Positions 48,582 to 60,655 are shown, numbered from the stretch's first letter. The stretch is DNA of 64,000 nt from Rhodospirillaceae bacterium (GCA_002722055.1 PBKD01000005.1:1-64000), one strand, 5' to 3'. Notes: generated from the sequence alone by a model not told the origin. Numbers and translations are program-made.

Positions 48582-49778
48582 TTATTTTAATTCAATATAA
48601 CTCACCTTAGAGCCAGCATTAACTTTTTTAGAATTTGGTGGTCTTCTAATTATACAATCTGCTTTAGCTAATATAGATAACATAGAAGAATCCTGAATTT
48701 TATGAGGGTAAATAATTCTTTCGTTATCTTTACTTATTTTTATCTTAGCTCTTATATAATCTTCTCTTTCGTCATTTTCTTTAAGATCTGAACCTAGTAT
48801 GCCTATACTTTCATTGATTATTTTATCTTTTCTATCTAGCATCTTATGTATAGCAGCTTTTACAAAAATTAATGAACATATATAGCTTGAAACTGGATTT
48901 CCCGGAAGTCCGATAATGGGTACTTTATTTAATAATCCAAAAAAAACCGGTTTACCAGGTCTCATTGCAATTCTCCAGAAAATTAGATTGAAACCTTTCT
49001 CAAGTAAAGAAGACTTAACTAGATCTTTATCCCCAACTGAAGCACCTCCAATTGTTACCAATAGGTCAAAATTTTTAATATTTTTAATTTTATTCTTTAT
49101 CAGTAGTTTATTATCCTTACATATTCCTAAATCTGTTACATTAGCTCCAAAGCTTTCAATTAAAGTTTTCAAAGCTATTGAGCTTGAAGAAATAATTTGA
49201 AAATCCTTGGTTTTTTTTCCAATATTAACAAGTTCATCACCAGTAGATAAAATAGCTACCTTAGGTTTCTTTTTTACTTTAATTTTTTCTATGTTCATAG
49301 CACATCCAAGAGCTATATCTTTTATTTTTATTGGAAAACCAGGCTTAGCCCAATTATCATTATTTTTGAAGTCCATTCCTTTTTTTCTTATAAAAGAATT
49401 TTTATTTATTTTATTCACTGTTATAGATTTTTTTGTTTTATTAGAGGTATTTTCTTGAATTATAACTATATCACTCCCCTCAGGAATTTTTGCACCCGTC
49501 AAAACTCTTACTGTTTCGTTTTTTTTTATTTTTCCATTAAAATTTTTCCCAGCTGAAGATATTCCTATTAAATTTAATTTTATAGGTAATGTTTTTAAAT
49601 CCTTCAGTTTACATGCATAACCATCCATTGAAGAAACATTGAAGGGAGGATTTGAAAAAGAGGAATTGTAATTATGAGAAAGGGTTCTATCTGAACTTTC
49701 TTTTATATGAATTACTTCATCCAAAATAACTTTAGTATTGGATTGTATTTTTTTTATTGCACTTTTAACTGTAATCAT
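48582..49778 (-). CDS. moeA: Molybdopterin molybdenumtransferase
   Basis: 398 residues. Inserts molybdate into adenylated molybdopterin to complete the cofactor. MSSMDGYA-like segment near residue 50 (VSSMDGYACK), EGSDIVIIQE, the ILSTGDELV motif and the GGASVGDKDLVK and GLPGNPVSS loops are typical of MoeA domains I-IV. It implies molybdoenzymes elsewhere in the genome. It lies eight bases after moaC in the trpD-trpC-moaC-moeA order. Confidence 0.94.
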   Translation of the reverse strand: MITVKSAIKKIQSNTKVILDEVIHIKESSDRTLSHNYNSSFSNPPFNVSSMDGYACKLKDLKTLPIKLNLIGISSAGKNFNGKIKKNETVRVLTGAKIPEGSDIVIIQENTSNKTKKSITVNKINKNSFIRKKGMDFKNNDNWAKPGFPIKIKDIALGCAMNIEKIKVKKKPKVAILSTGDELVNIGKKTKDFQIISSSSIALKTLIESFGANVTDLGICKDNKLLIKNKIKNIKNFDLLVTIGGASVGDKDLVKSSLLEKGFNLIFWRIAMRPGKPVFFGLLNKVPIIGLPGNPVSSYICSLIFVKAAIHKMLDRKDKIINESIGILGSDLKENDEREDYIRAKIKISKDNERIIYPHKIQDSSMLSILAKADCIIRRPPNSKKVNAGSKVSYIELK

Positions 49779-49786
49779 TTTTTCTA

Positions 49787-50254
49787 TTAGAGTGAAGATT
49801 TGCCACCTGTTTTTTTTAATAGTCTTATATTATTTATAATCATTTTTTTATCAACTGCTTTGCACATATCATATATTGTAAGTGCAGCTGTGCTAACAGC
49901 TGTTAGAGCTTCCATTTCTACGCCTGTACTGTTTTCAGCTTCACAGATAGATGTAATATTTATATGATTTGCTTTTTTATTTATAGATATATTAATTTCT
50001 ATATTTGTTAAGTTAATTTGATGACAAAGAGGAATAGATTCCCATGTTTTTTTGGCAGCCATTATGCCAGCAATTTTTGCAACAGAAAAAACATTACCTT
50101 TAGGTATAGTTTTATCGTTAATTAAATCTATAGTTTTTTTTGATACAATTATTTCACCATAGGCTTTAGCCAATCTCCGAGATTTAGTTTTTTTTGAAAT
50201 ATCAACGATATTGATTTCACCATTTTTATCAATATGTGAAAGATTTTTTGTCAT
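49787..50254 (-). CDS. moaC: Cyclic pyranopterin monophosphate synthase
   Basis: 155 residues. Acts after MoaA in the first step of molybdenum cofactor synthesis. The SIPLCHQINLTNI segment and the GVEMEALTAVSTAALTIYDMCKAVDK region hold the active-site His, Glu, Asp and Lys residues. The start codon abuts the trpC stop without a gap, so the two are translated from one mRNA. moaA is not in this window. Confidence 0.95.
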   Translation of the reverse strand: MTKNLSHIDKNGEINIVDISKKTKSRRLAKAYGEIIVSKKTIDLINDKTIPKGNVFSVAKIAGIMAAKKTWESIPLCHQINLTNIEINISINKKANHINITSICEAENSTGVEMEALTAVSTAALTIYDMCKAVDKKMIINNIRLLKKTGGKSSL

Positions 50255-51043
50255 CTAGCTATATAAAATGTTTTTTGTTGCATCGGCAATACTATCACTT
50301 TTTAATAACGATTCACCTATTAAAAAACATTTAACTCCAATTTCATATAATTCATCTAAATCGCTATTTCTTTTGAGACCACTTTCACTTACAATTGTAT
50401 AATCTTTTGGTATTAGAGGCACTAGTTTCTTTGTTGTTGACGTATCTGTTTGAAGTGTTTTTAAATTTCTATTATTTATACCTATAAGTTTACTTTTCAA
50501 TTTTAGAGCTCGTTGTAATTCATTTTCATCATGTACTTCTATGAGTATATCTAGATCTAATTTAATTGCTATTTCCTCTATTTCTCTTGCTAGGTTATCT
50601 TCTAATGCTGCCATAATAAGTAATATTGCATCAGCTCCTATTAATTTTGACTCAAAAACTTGATAAGGATCGATTATAAAATCTTTTCTAAGACAAGGTA
50701 GTTTTATACATTTCCTAACTTCTTTAAGATCATCGTCATGTCCTTTAAAATACATCTCATCTGTTAATATTGATATACAACTAGCACCCATTTTTTGATA
50801 TATTTTTGCAATATTCCCTGGTTTATAAGTATCAAATAATAAACCAGCAGATGGTGAAGCCTTTTTAACTTCAGCAATTAATTTAAATTTCATTCCTAAA
50901 GAGTTTTTTAAAGCATTATGAAAACCTCTTGGCTTATCAATAATTTTACAATTTTTTTCTATTTCTGAAAGTGATAATAATTTTTTTCTTTGTTTAACAA
51001 ATAATTTTTTATAATTACATATATCTTCAAGTATATTTTTCAT
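50255..51043 (-). CDS. trpC: Indole-3-glycerol phosphate synthase
   Basis: 262 residues; a TIM barrel closing the indole ring in tryptophan synthesis. LIAEVKKASPSAG (catalytic Lys), LRKDFIIDPYQVFESKLIGADAILLI, GINNRNLKTLQTDTS and VSESGLK are characteristic. It stands alone, not fused to TrpF. Only trpD and trpC of the pathway are present here. Confidence 0.95.
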   Translation of the reverse strand: MKNILEDICNYKKLFVKQRKKLLSLSEIEKNCKIIDKPRGFHNALKNSLGMKFKLIAEVKKASPSAGLLFDTYKPGNIAKIYQKMGASCISILTDEMYFKGHDDDLKEVRKCIKLPCLRKDFIIDPYQVFESKLIGADAILLIMAALEDNLAREIEEIAIKLDLDILIEVHDENELQRALKLKSKLIGINNRNLKTLQTDTSTTKKLVPLIPKDYTIVSESGLKRNSDLDELYEIGVKCFLIGESLLKSDSIADATKNILYS

Positions 51044-51046
51044 AAT

Positions 51047-52060
51047 TTAATTATTAGTAAAATCAATCAACTTTTCGAGGCAAGATAAAGCCTTGCCGCT
51101 GTCAATAACATCTTCTGCAATTTTAATTCCTTCTGAAATACTTTTAACCTTACCACATATCTTAAGTGAGGCTGCGGTATTCAATAGAACAATATCTCTA
51201 TATGGTGAACGTACTCCTTTAAGAAGTTCAAGTAAAGATTTAGCATTATCCGACGGGTCTCCCCCTATTAAATGAGATGGTTTGCATCTTGGTATTCCAA
51301 AATCTTCAGGTTTAATATAAAATTCTTTTATTTCTCCATTTTTTAATTCATTTATATATGTAGAGTCTGTAGTAGTGATTTCATCCATCCCATCCATTCC
51401 ATAGACAACCCAAGCGTTCTTAAAGTTTAATTTATAGAGAACATTTGCGATTGGATTAACCCAGTCCTTTGAATATACACCAGTTAATTGATATTTAACC
51501 ATTGCTGGGTTTGCCAAGGGGCCAAGAATATTAAATATCGTTCTAATTCCTAATTCTGACCTAACTGGAGCTACATTTTTCATAGTTGGATGGTGATTAG
51601 GTGCATTCAGGAAAGCTATATTTATTTTATCTAAACATTGTTTAACTTTTTTAACACTTATATTTATATTAACTCCTAATTGATTTAAAATATCTGCTGA
51701 ACCTGAAGTTGAAGATACCGCTTTATTTCCATGTTTTGCAACTGGTATACCGCAAGCAGCAGTAATTATTGCGCAAGTTGTTGATATATTATATGTTCCC
51801 TTTGAGTCCCCCCCAGTACCAACAATATCTAAAGTTTCAGGTTTAGCTTCAATTTTTTCCATATTATTTCTTAGGACAATTGCACCACCAAGTATCTCGT
51901 CTATATTTTCACCTTTAGATTTTAAAGAGGCTAAAAAAGCTCCAATTTGTGAATTAGTTGCATTGCCTGTCATTATTATACTAAAGGCATCAATAGAATC
52001 TATTTGAGACAAATCTTTATTATTGGTTAAATCCGATATATATTTTTTAATATTATTCAT
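51047..52060 (-). CDS. trpD: Anthranilate phosphoribosyltransferase
   Basis: 337 residues. Joins anthranilate to PRPP. The PRPP-binding GTGGDSKGTYNIST, KHGNKAVSSTSGSADILNQLG and NHHPTMKNVAPVRSELGIRTIFNILGPL-type segments are conserved. First gene of the trpD-trpC-moaC-moeA run. trpG, a frequent upstream partner, is missing; a deacetylase gene lies divergently instead, with a 72-base gap. Confidence 0.95.
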   Translation of the reverse strand: MNNIKKYISDLTNNKDLSQIDSIDAFSIIMTGNATNSQIGAFLASLKSKGENIDEILGGAIVLRNNMEKIEAKPETLDIVGTGGDSKGTYNISTTCAIITAACGIPVAKHGNKAVSSTSGSADILNQLGVNINISVKKVKQCLDKINIAFLNAPNHHPTMKNVAPVRSELGIRTIFNILGPLANPAMVKYQLTGVYSKDWVNPIANVLYKLNFKNAWVVYGMDGMDEITTTDSTYINELKNGEIKEFYIKPEDFGIPRCKPSHLIGGDPSDNAKSLLELLKGVRSPYRDIVLLNTAASLKICGKVKSISEGIKIAEDVIDSGKALSCLEKLIDFTNN

Positions 52061-52132
52061 TTATTTTATGGTAATTTAATTATTTAATAAATATTTTTCT
52101 ACCACAAAAAACTAAAAAGTTAAAACACAATT

Positions 52133-53122
52133 ATGGTAAAAATTATTAAGAAATCCAAAATTAAAAAAAATATTTACTTATTTTTAATTTTAGGAATTAT
52201 TCTAATATTTGCAACTTATCTATCAAGTATATTTCTTGATAATGTTGATGAAAGTAAGAATAAATCAACAAATAATCAAAAAATGGCAGAATATAAAAAT
52301 AATAAAAAACTTGATAAGTCTGAAAAAAAATTAATTATTGAAAGATATATTAAACAAAAAAATAAATTAGAATTAAAAGATAATTCGCAATTAAAAAATA
52401 AATCGAAAAATAAGTTAGATGAATCTAATATAAATAAACAATATGGTATTTCGAATTCTATAGTAATAATAATTGATGATGCTGGAATGAATATAAATAA
52501 ATTAAATGATTTACTTAGTCTAAAATTAAAAAATCTTACAATTGCTTTTTTACCTTATTCAAATAACTTAGATTATCAAGTTAATCTTGTAAATGATTCA
52601 GGTTATGATATTTTAGTTCATATGCCAATGGAGCCAGAAAATATATCTATTGACCCTGGTCCTAATGCTCTTCTAACAAGTCATAGTGTAGAACAATTAA
52701 AATTAAATATAGATAAAAATTTGTCAAAATTTGACAAATATGTAGGGATCAATAACCATATGGGAAGTAAGTTTACGTCAGACTCTAAATCAATTAAAAA
52801 TTTTTTTGAAATAATTAAATCAAGAGATATTATATTTGTTGACTCAAAAACTACGAGTAATTCACTTGCTGCAAAAATATCTAATGAATATAACATTCCA
52901 ACTCTAAGTAGGGATGTATTTATTGATAATATTCACGATAAAGATTATGTTTTAAGTCAATTAAAAAAGGCAGAAAAAATTTCAAAAACTAAAGGTTACG
53001 TAGTGGTAATAGGACACCTTCAAAAATGGACCATTGATGCATTAGCAGAATGGTATCCAATAGCTAAAAAAAAAGGCATTATTTTAGATAGTGTTTCTTC
53101 AATAATTGAAAAAAAAAATTAA
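52133..53122 (+). CDS. Divergent polysaccharide deacetylase family protein (DUF610, YibQ-like)
   Basis: 329 residues. One membrane helix near the N-terminus (about 13-33), then a Lys/Asn-rich linker to about residue 105, then a NodB-like barrel: VIIIDDAGMN, ILVHMPMEP, GINNHMGSKF and the VFIDN and VVIGHLQKWTIDAL segments supply the metal and acid-base residues known in the family. Probably periplasmic and anchored in the inner membrane, acting on a cell-wall or other glycan, but the substrate is not known. Its stop overlaps that of ppiD on the other strand. Confidence 0.85.
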   Translation: MVKIIKKSKIKKNIYLFLILGIILIFATYLSSIFLDNVDESKNKSTNNQKMAEYKNNKKLDKSEKKLIIERYIKQKNKLELKDNSQLKNKSKNKLDESNINKQYGISNSIVIIIDDAGMNINKLNDLLSLKLKNLTIAFLPYSNNLDYQVNLVNDSGYDILVHMPMEPENISIDPGPNALLTSHSVEQLKLNIDKNLSKFDKYVGINNHMGSKFTSDSKSIKNFFEIIKSRDIIFVDSKTTSNSLAAKISNEYNIPTLSRDVFIDNIHDKDYVLSQLKKAEKISKTKGYVVVIGHLQKWTIDALAEWYPIAKKKGIILDSVSSIIEKKN

Positions 53123-55023
53123 TTAATTAATCCACTAAAATTAATTTTTTCAATATTATTATTATAAATTTGGATGTTTATTTTCTCTCTTAGTGATTTA
53201 TTGAGCAAAACAATTAAATCATTTGAATATGAAGCATCAAGTGATTGTCTTATTCTCATATATTCGTCATTAATTTGATTATTAATAGGTGATTTGATAT
53301 CAGTAACTTTTAAAATTAAAAATTTACCATCTATTTTATTAAAAGATGAGATATACTGATTTTTTTCACTAAGAAATATTTTTTCAATAATATCATTAGT
53401 TAAGGCGTCCTCCTTATTTGTATCAGTTCTTTTTAAATCATCAAAATAATTTATCTTAATATTTAAATCTTCAGACAATTTTTCTAACGTAAACCCGTTA
53501 TTAATCTTGTTAAAGTATTTATCCCCATCTATCTTTAAAAATTTATTTTGCTCTTTAAATTTCCATTCTTTTAGAACTTCATTTTTTGCATCTTTGAATG
53601 ATTTAGTTTCAACTGGTTTAATTTTATTTACAGTATAGTAAATCAATCCACCTTCTTCTGTGTCAAAAGAATCTGAATTTTTTATTTCAATTGAATTAAA
53701 AACACTCGAAATTAATTTATTTTTTTCTGTAATTGATAGGTTATTTAAAAATTTTGAGTCAGTTTTATTTTCAACTAGAGGAATATCAGTAATTTTTAAA
53801 CCAACTATGTTACTTGCTTCCTTTAGATTTTTACCAGAAGCTAATTGATCCTCTAATTGATTCGAAATTTGATAAATAGCATCATAGGCCTTGTCTAATT
53901 GTATTTCATTTTTTATTTTATTACTAACTTTGTCTAATGGGATTATACCTTCAGGGTTTAATTTAGATGTATATATAAGGTGCCAACCAAGGCTACTTTT
54001 GTATGGTTGACTCCATTGATTAGTATTTAAGTTAAAAATAAAATCTGCTAATTCTTTTGGTAACTCATTCCAGCTTATATTTTCTAATTGATTGTAACTT
54101 ATGTTAGGTAGATTTAGATTTTTTATTTGTGTGTAATTATTTATTTCTTTACTATTAATTATTTCATATACATCCAAGATATCTTCCTTAGAGTTAGCAA
54201 TAATTTGAATAATTGACCTTTCCTCTGGTTTAAAGTAAAGACTTTTATCTTGATTATATTTTTCTAAAATTAAATCTTTAGAAACTTTTATATCTTTAGA
54301 TAAAATTTTAGGGGAAATATTTATGTAGGAGAAGCTTCTAAATTCGGGTGATAAGAAGGATTTTTTATTTTTTTCGTAAAAAGAAATTAAATCCGAATCA
54401 TCAATATTTTTTATATTATATATTTTATTACTTAATTCTATGTAACTAATTTGTCTTTTCTCTTCTCGAAATTTATAAATTCTTTTTACAATATCATTAG
54501 GGGTTGAAAAACCAGAGGAAACTGATCGGAAAATTTGTCTTTTTGCAATATCATTTTTTATCTTAGTTATTACTTCTTCTTCAGTTTGTCCGGTTATATT
54601 TAAATACCTTTCAAATGCAAATTTATTAAAAGAACCACTTGAATCTTGAAAGCTAGGAATAGAAATAATTTCTTTTTTTACTGTCGAATTATTTATATCC
54701 ATACCATAATTATCAGTTATTTGTTTGTACATTAGATCTGTTATCATCGTTCCAAGAGTTTGATTTACTAGGCCATAACTATTTGCCTCATCTGGTTGTA
54801 TTTTTCTACCGAGTTGTTGAGATAAATTATCGAGATTTATTGAATATTCTTTTAGAAAATCTCTTTGATTAATATCGTATTTACCAACTTTAGCTAATAA
54901 AGATTTATTTCCTCCTGAAATAAAAATATCACCTATACCCCACAAACCAAAACTAACTATCAGAAGTGCTAATAAAATTTTAATAAACCAGGAGCTAATA
55001 CCTTTTCGCATAGAATTTAACAT
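53119..55023 (-). CDS. ppiD: PpiD/SurA-type periplasmic peptidyl-prolyl isomerase, membrane-anchored
   Basis: 634 residues. A short cytosolic start (MLNSMRKG) and one membrane helix (about 13-32), then a SurA-like chaperone domain and a parvulin domain around residues 260-365 (WSQPYKSSLGWHLIYTSKLNPEG is its end) and a long C-terminal chaperone part. PpiD works at the Sec translocon exit on newly exported proteins. The family N-terminus supports the start at 55023; Met5 is a possible alternative. Divergent from tpiA. Confidence 0.9.
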   Translation of the reverse strand: MLNSMRKGISSWFIKILLALLIVSFGLWGIGDIFISGGNKSLLAKVGKYDINQRDFLKEYSINLDNLSQQLGRKIQPDEANSYGLVNQTLGTMITDLMYKQITDNYGMDINNSTVKKEIISIPSFQDSSGSFNKFAFERYLNITGQTEEEVITKIKNDIAKRQIFRSVSSGFSTPNDIVKRIYKFREEKRQISYIELSNKIYNIKNIDDSDLISFYEKNKKSFLSPEFRSFSYINISPKILSKDIKVSKDLILEKYNQDKSLYFKPEERSIIQIIANSKEDILDVYEIINSKEINNYTQIKNLNLPNISYNQLENISWNELPKELADFIFNLNTNQWSQPYKSSLGWHLIYTSKLNPEGIIPLDKVSNKIKNEIQLDKAYDAIYQISNQLEDQLASGKNLKEASNIVGLKITDIPLVENKTDSKFLNNLSITEKNKLISSVFNSIEIKNSDSFDTEEGGLIYYTVNKIKPVETKSFKDAKNEVLKEWKFKEQNKFLKIDGDKYFNKINNGFTLEKLSEDLNIKINYFDDLKRTDTNKEDALTNDIIEKIFLSEKNQYISSFNKIDGKFLILKVTDIKSPINNQINDEYMRIRQSLDASYSNDLIVLLNKSLREKINIQIYNNNIEKINFSGLIN

Positions 55024-55092
55024 TGTATTCTTTCAGTTCATAATTTCCTAAAAATTATTTATATACTGTCTTATAACAAGCATGACTATTAT

Positions 55093-55121
55093 TCGACAAG
55101 GTTTATTAGAAATACTTTAAA
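55093..55121 (+). promoter_or_regulatory. Possible tpiA promoter
   Basis: TCGACA (55093-55098), a spacer of 17, and TTTAAA (55116-55121) lie 30 bases before the tpiA ATG, in the 127-base divergent gap to ppiD. Both elements are imperfect; this is the best sigma-70-like pair I can see there. Confidence 0.3.
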
Positions 55122-55150
55122 TAAATTATTTTTAGGTATAAAGTTAAAAT

Positions 55151-55900
55151 ATGAAAAATCACAAAATTATAGTAGCTAATTGGAAGATGAATCCCTCAAT
55201 ATTTCAAGGCATTGAGCTACTGAAAAGCATAAATCAAAGTATAAATGAAATGAAGGTATCCTCTAAAATTGTTATTTGTCCCCCGTCTTTGATAATAAGA
55301 GATGCTTTAATTATTTTTTCCAATTCTATTGTTTCTATTGGATCACAAGATTGTCATCATGCTGAAATTGGGCCATATACTGGTGATTTGAGTTATAAAA
55401 TGTTTGAGGATATTGGGTGTGAATACGCAATAATTGGTCATTCAGAGCGAAGGGCAAATCATTTTGAAGATAATAAACTAATTTTTGAAAAGCTAAATTC
55501 CATTAATAGGTCAAAAATAATACCAATTCTATGTGTAGGAGAGAGTTTTGTTGAGAGAAAATCAGGTTTAGCATCAGAAGCTGTAATTCGTCAAATTGAT
55601 GAGTCGGGAATTAATAAACTTGAATTTGACCAAAAAATTATAGCATATGAGCCAATATGGGCTATAGGTTCAGGAAAAATTCCAACAAGAGATGAAATTA
55701 TGTCAATCCATAGCAAAATTAGAGAAAAATTGGATACTGAAGGCAATAATAAGGATATAAAAGTATTATACGGTGGTTCTGTAAATACCGAAAATGTATC
55801 AGATATTTTTTCAATAAATGGAGTAGATGGGGCACTTGTAGGGGGTGCAAGTCTAAAAAAAGCAGATTTTATTAAAATAATTGAGTCTGCAGAAATTTAA
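55151..55900 (+). CDS. tpiA: Triosephosphate isomerase
   Basis: 249 residues; interconverts DHAP and glyceraldehyde 3-phosphate. The substrate residues Asn10 and Lys12 (VANWKMN), catalytic His97 (IIGHSERR) and Glu167 (AYEPIWAIGSGKIPT), and the phosphate loop LYGGSVN and GALVGGASL are all present. First gene of the plus-strand tpiA-secG-pyrG-kdsA-eno series. Confidence 0.96.
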   Translation: MKNHKIIVANWKMNPSIFQGIELLKSINQSINEMKVSSKIVICPPSLIIRDALIIFSNSIVSIGSQDCHHAEIGPYTGDLSYKMFEDIGCEYAIIGHSERRANHFEDNKLIFEKLNSINRSKIIPILCVGESFVERKSGLASEAVIRQIDESGINKLEFDQKIIAYEPIWAIGSGKIPTRDEIMSIHSKIREKLDTEGNNKDIKVLYGGSVNTENVSDIFSINGVDGALVGGASLKKADFIKIIESAEI

Positions 55901-55958
55901 ATTAATTTTTTAATTTATTTTCTAGAATTTTTGCCCAAGAACTGGTAACAAATTATTC

Positions 55959-56285
55959 ATGATTACTTTAGTGCTAATTTTACATATAGTAATAGCCGTT
56001 GCCCTTGTGGGTGTTGTATTGCTTCAGAGAAGCGAGGGAGGGGCACTTGGTATAGGTGGGAATCCTGGTGGAGGGATTATGTCTGGACGTGGAGCAGCCA
56101 GTGCGCTTACCAGAACAACCGCCGTGCTTGCAACAGCTTTTATTGCTACCAGTATAGTATTAGCTCTTTTGGCTTCTGGAGATAATAAAAATCGTTCCAT
56201 ATTTGATGATGAGGAACCAATTATTCAGGAAAATTCTGATAAAATTGATAAAAAATCCTCGCCGTCAGTTCCAATAAATGATTGA
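55959..56285 (+). CDS. secG: Preprotein translocase subunit SecG
   Basis: 108 residues, two membrane helices (about 3-22 and 56-74) joined by the Gly-rich LLQRSEGGALGIGGNPGGGIMSGRG loop typical of SecG. The hydrophilic acidic C-terminal tail is variable. It assists SecYE during export. tpiA-secG-pyrG order is usual for Alphaproteobacteria. Confidence 0.92.
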   Translation: MITLVLILHIVIAVALVGVVLLQRSEGGALGIGGNPGGGIMSGRGAASALTRTTAVLATAFIATSIVLALLASGDNKNRSIFDDEEPIIQENSDKIDKKSSPSVPIND

Positions 56286-56318
56286 AATAACAAACAGTTA
56301 TTTAATTTTTTATTTTTT
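56286..56318 (+). terminator. Weak hairpin with T-rich tract after secG
   Basis: AATAAC (56286-56291) pairs with GTTATT (56297-56302) over the loop AAACA, followed directly by T-rich sequence (56303-56318). The stem has just six pairs and little G/C, so termination is probably partial. Confidence 0.35.
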
Positions 56319-56348
56319 GCTTTCCGCATCGCAATTTTTATTGTATGA

Positions 56349-57985
<1,637 letters not shown>

Positions 57986-57986
<1 letters not shown>

Positions 57987-58828
57987 TGAATATCCAAAAT
58001 AAAACAATTACTCTCAATGAAACAATTAGTATATCTAATGATCTTCCACTAACTTTAATTGCTGGACCTTGTGCCTTAGAGTCAGAGGAACATGCAATTA
58101 AAATTGCTACTAAATTAAAAAACATCACTACTAAGCTTAAAATTAATTTTATATTTAAAACATCTTTTGACAAAGCAAATAGAACAAGTATTACTAAAGC
58201 GAGAGGAATTGGAATTGACGCAGCAATTGAAACATTTAAAGAAATTAAAATTAAATTACAATGTCCAATAATAACTGATGTTCACCTTCCTGAACAATGC
58301 AATAGAATTTCTGAAGTTGTTGATATAATTCAAATCCCTGCATTCCTTTGTAGGCAAACAGATTTACTTATAGCTGCAGCAAGAACAAATAAAATTGTTA
58401 ATGTAAAAAAAGGTCAATTTTTAGCTCCATGGGATATGAAGAATGTAATCGAAAAAATTTCTGATACTGGGAATAAAAATATTTTAGTAACAGAAAGGGG
58501 CACTTCATTTGGATATAATAACCTTATTAGTGACTTCAAATCTCTTCCAATTTTAAAATCATTTGGTTTTCCTGTTGTTTTTGATGCAACTCATTCGGTT
58601 CAACAGCCTGGTGGAAAAGGTGATTCATCAGGCGGTCAAAGAGAGTTTATCTCAACATTATCAAAAGCAGCAGTATCAATCGGAATAGCTGCCCTTTTTA
58701 TTGAGACTCATGATGATCCTGATAATGCACCTTCAGATGGACCTAATATGGTTCCATTGGATGAAATGTATAATCTAATAGAAAATTTAATAGAATTTGA
58801 TATATTAGCAAAAAAAAATAAATTTTAA
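57986..58828 (+). CDS. kdsA: 2-dehydro-3-deoxyphosphooctonate aldolase (KDO-8-P synthase)
   Basis: 280 residues; condenses PEP with arabinose 5-phosphate to KDO-8-P, for the inner core that joins the lipid A made by the lpx genes. LIAGPCALESEEHA, FKTSFDKANRTS, TDVHLPEQ, IPAFLCRQTDLL and VFDATHSVQQPGG are conserved. Translation is coupled to pyrG (TAATG). Confidence 0.95.
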
Positions 58829-58856
58829 TTATATTTTTAATTTTTTAAGGTAAAAA

Positions 58857-60122
58857 TTGTCAGCGATTAATAACATAATAGGTAGAGAAATTTTGGATAG
58901 TAGGGGTAAGCCTACTATTGAAGTTGATGTTATCCTAGAATCTGGCGCATCAGGTAGAGCCTCTGTACCATCAGGAGCATCAACCGGAGCATATGAGGCT
59001 AGTGAAAAAAGAGATAACGAAAAGCGTTTTGGTGGATTGGGTGTCAGGCAAGCTGTTGATTCAGTAAATAATGAAATTTTTGATGTTTTATCTGGACTAG
59101 AATCCCAAGAGCAAAAATTAATAGATAATACTATGATAGAGATTGATGGGAGTTCTAATAAGAGTAATCTTGGGGCAAATTCTATTCTAGCAGTATCTCT
59201 TGCTATAGCTAAAGCCAGCGCAACAGAGCTTGATTTATCTCTTTATAGATATATTGGTGGTCCTTCGGTAAACTCCCTTCCAGTTCCTATGATGAATATT
59301 TTAAATGGTGGTGCTCATGCAGATAATCCAATAGATATACAAGAGTTCATGATTATTCCAAAAAATAAAAATTCTTTTATTGATACATTAGAAATGGGAT
59401 ACAACGTTATTCAATCATTGAAAAAGAATTTAATTAAATTAGGACTAAATACTAATATTGGGGATGAAGGAGGTTTTGCTCCATATCTATCAAATACAAA
59501 TGAGGCTTTAGACTTATTACTAAAAGCCATTAATGACTCTAACTATGCACCTGGAAAGGATATATCAATTGCTCTAGATATAGCATCAACTGAATTTTTT
59601 AAAGATGGAAAGTATATTTTTAAAGGTGAGGGCGTAACGAGGGATAGAGAAGAGATGATTAATTTTTATGAAAAAATAATTAATAACTATCCTGTTATAT
59701 CTATAGAAGATGGAATGAGCGAAGATGATTGGGAGGGTTGGAGAGAATTAAATGAAGCATTTGGAGATAAAGTTCAATTAGTAGGTGATGATTTGTTTGT
59801 GACTAATGTTGAACGTTTAAAAAAAGGTATCGAGCAAAATGTAGGTAATGCTATTCTTATAAAGCCTAATCAAATTGGCACTCTATCTGAAACATTAGAA
59901 ACTATTTCTTTTGCTCAAAAAAATGGATTTAAAACTATTATTTCTCATAGATCTGGAGAGACTGAGGATGAGGTAATAGCGGATATTGCTGTAGGCAGTA
60001 AATCAGAGCAAATTAAAACTGGTTCGATGGCAAGATCAGACAGGACATCGAAATATAACCAATTAATAAGGATTGAAGAAGAGCTAGGTTTTACAGGGGT
60101 GATGAGTAAATTTCCATTCTAA
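58857..60122 (+). CDS. eno: Enolase
   Basis: 421 residues from TTG 58857 with TAAGG eight bases before; no suitable ATG precedes the conserved [24 protein letters not shown] start. Converts 2-phosphoglycerate to PEP, which kdsA upstream uses. [46 protein letters not shown] and the SHRSGETED loop supply the metal and catalytic residues. Confidence 0.96.
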   Translation: MSAINNIIGREILDSRGKPTIEVDVILESGASGRASVPSGASTGAYEASEKRDNEKRFGGLGVRQAVDSVNNEIFDVLSGLESQEQKLIDNTMIEIDGSSNKSNLGANSILAVSLAIAKASATELDLSLYRYIGGPSVNSLPVPMMNILNGGAHADNPIDIQEFMIIPKNKNSFIDTLEMGYNVIQSLKKNLIKLGLNTNIGDEGGFAPYLSNTNEALDLLLKAINDSNYAPGKDISIALDIASTEFFKDGKYIFKGEGVTRDREEMINFYEKIINNYPVISIEDGMSEDDWEGWRELNEAFGDKVQLVGDDLFVTNVERLKKGIEQNVGNAILIKPNQIGTLSETLETISFAQKNGFKTIISHRSGETEDEVIADIAVGSKSEQIKTGSMARSDRTSKYNQLIRIEEELGFTGVMSKFPF

Positions 60123-60220
60123 ATTTTTTTTGAGTCTTATATGCAACAGTCTCTAACAATGCATATATATATAAATTGATTATTTGACGTAAACATACAA
60201 TTTATGATTCAATTCTGGAA

Positions 60221-60535
60221 ATGACTATTTTTTTTGAAATTAGAAGAAGAACTAGAGCCGCATTTGCACCATTTCTTTTGATTTTGGTAATAATTTATTT
60301 TGGTGTCAGTTTTGTTGAAGGTAAGAGAGGGCTTATTGCCTGGTTTTCCCTTACTCAGATGAATAAAATAGCTGAAAATGAACTAATATTGCTTAGAAAT
60401 CAGAGATTAGAAAGTGAAAAAATTTCACAGGGTTTAAGGTATTCAAGTTTAGACTTAGACCTTTTGGAAGAGCAAGCAAGAAAAAAACTAGGTTTTACTC
60501 ATCCTAGCGACTTTTTGATACGTTCAGAAAATTGA
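60221..60535 (+). CDS. ftsB: Septum formation initiator family protein (FtsB/DivIC-like)
   Basis: 104 residues. A basic N-terminus (EIRRRTRAAF), one membrane helix (about 16-33), a short coiled coil with heptad-like Leu/Ile positions (about 45-70), and the end DLLEEQARKKLGFTHPSDFLI, which is typical of the alphaproteobacterial family. In E. coli FtsB links FtsQ and FtsL in the divisome. The position between eno and pdhA is standard in Alphaproteobacteria. Confidence 0.85.
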   Translation: MTIFFEIRRRTRAAFAPFLLILVIIYFGVSFVEGKRGLIAWFSLTQMNKIAENELILLRNQRLESEKISQGLRYSSLDLDLLEEQARKKLGFTHPSDFLIRSEN

Positions 60536-60655
60536 TAATCCCTAATTTTAACTAAAAACTAGCTATAAAACTCTCAAAAATAAGTAATTATTAATTATAA
60601 ACCCTTTTTTTTTTATTCTATTCTTTATTGAAGAATTAACATATGTAATTATATC

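Noticed and set aside
53119-53122. Overlap of the deacetylase and ppiD stop codons as a sign of frameshift
   Set aside because: Both proteins end at normal family positions; ATTAAT-type sequence simply gives stops on both strands.
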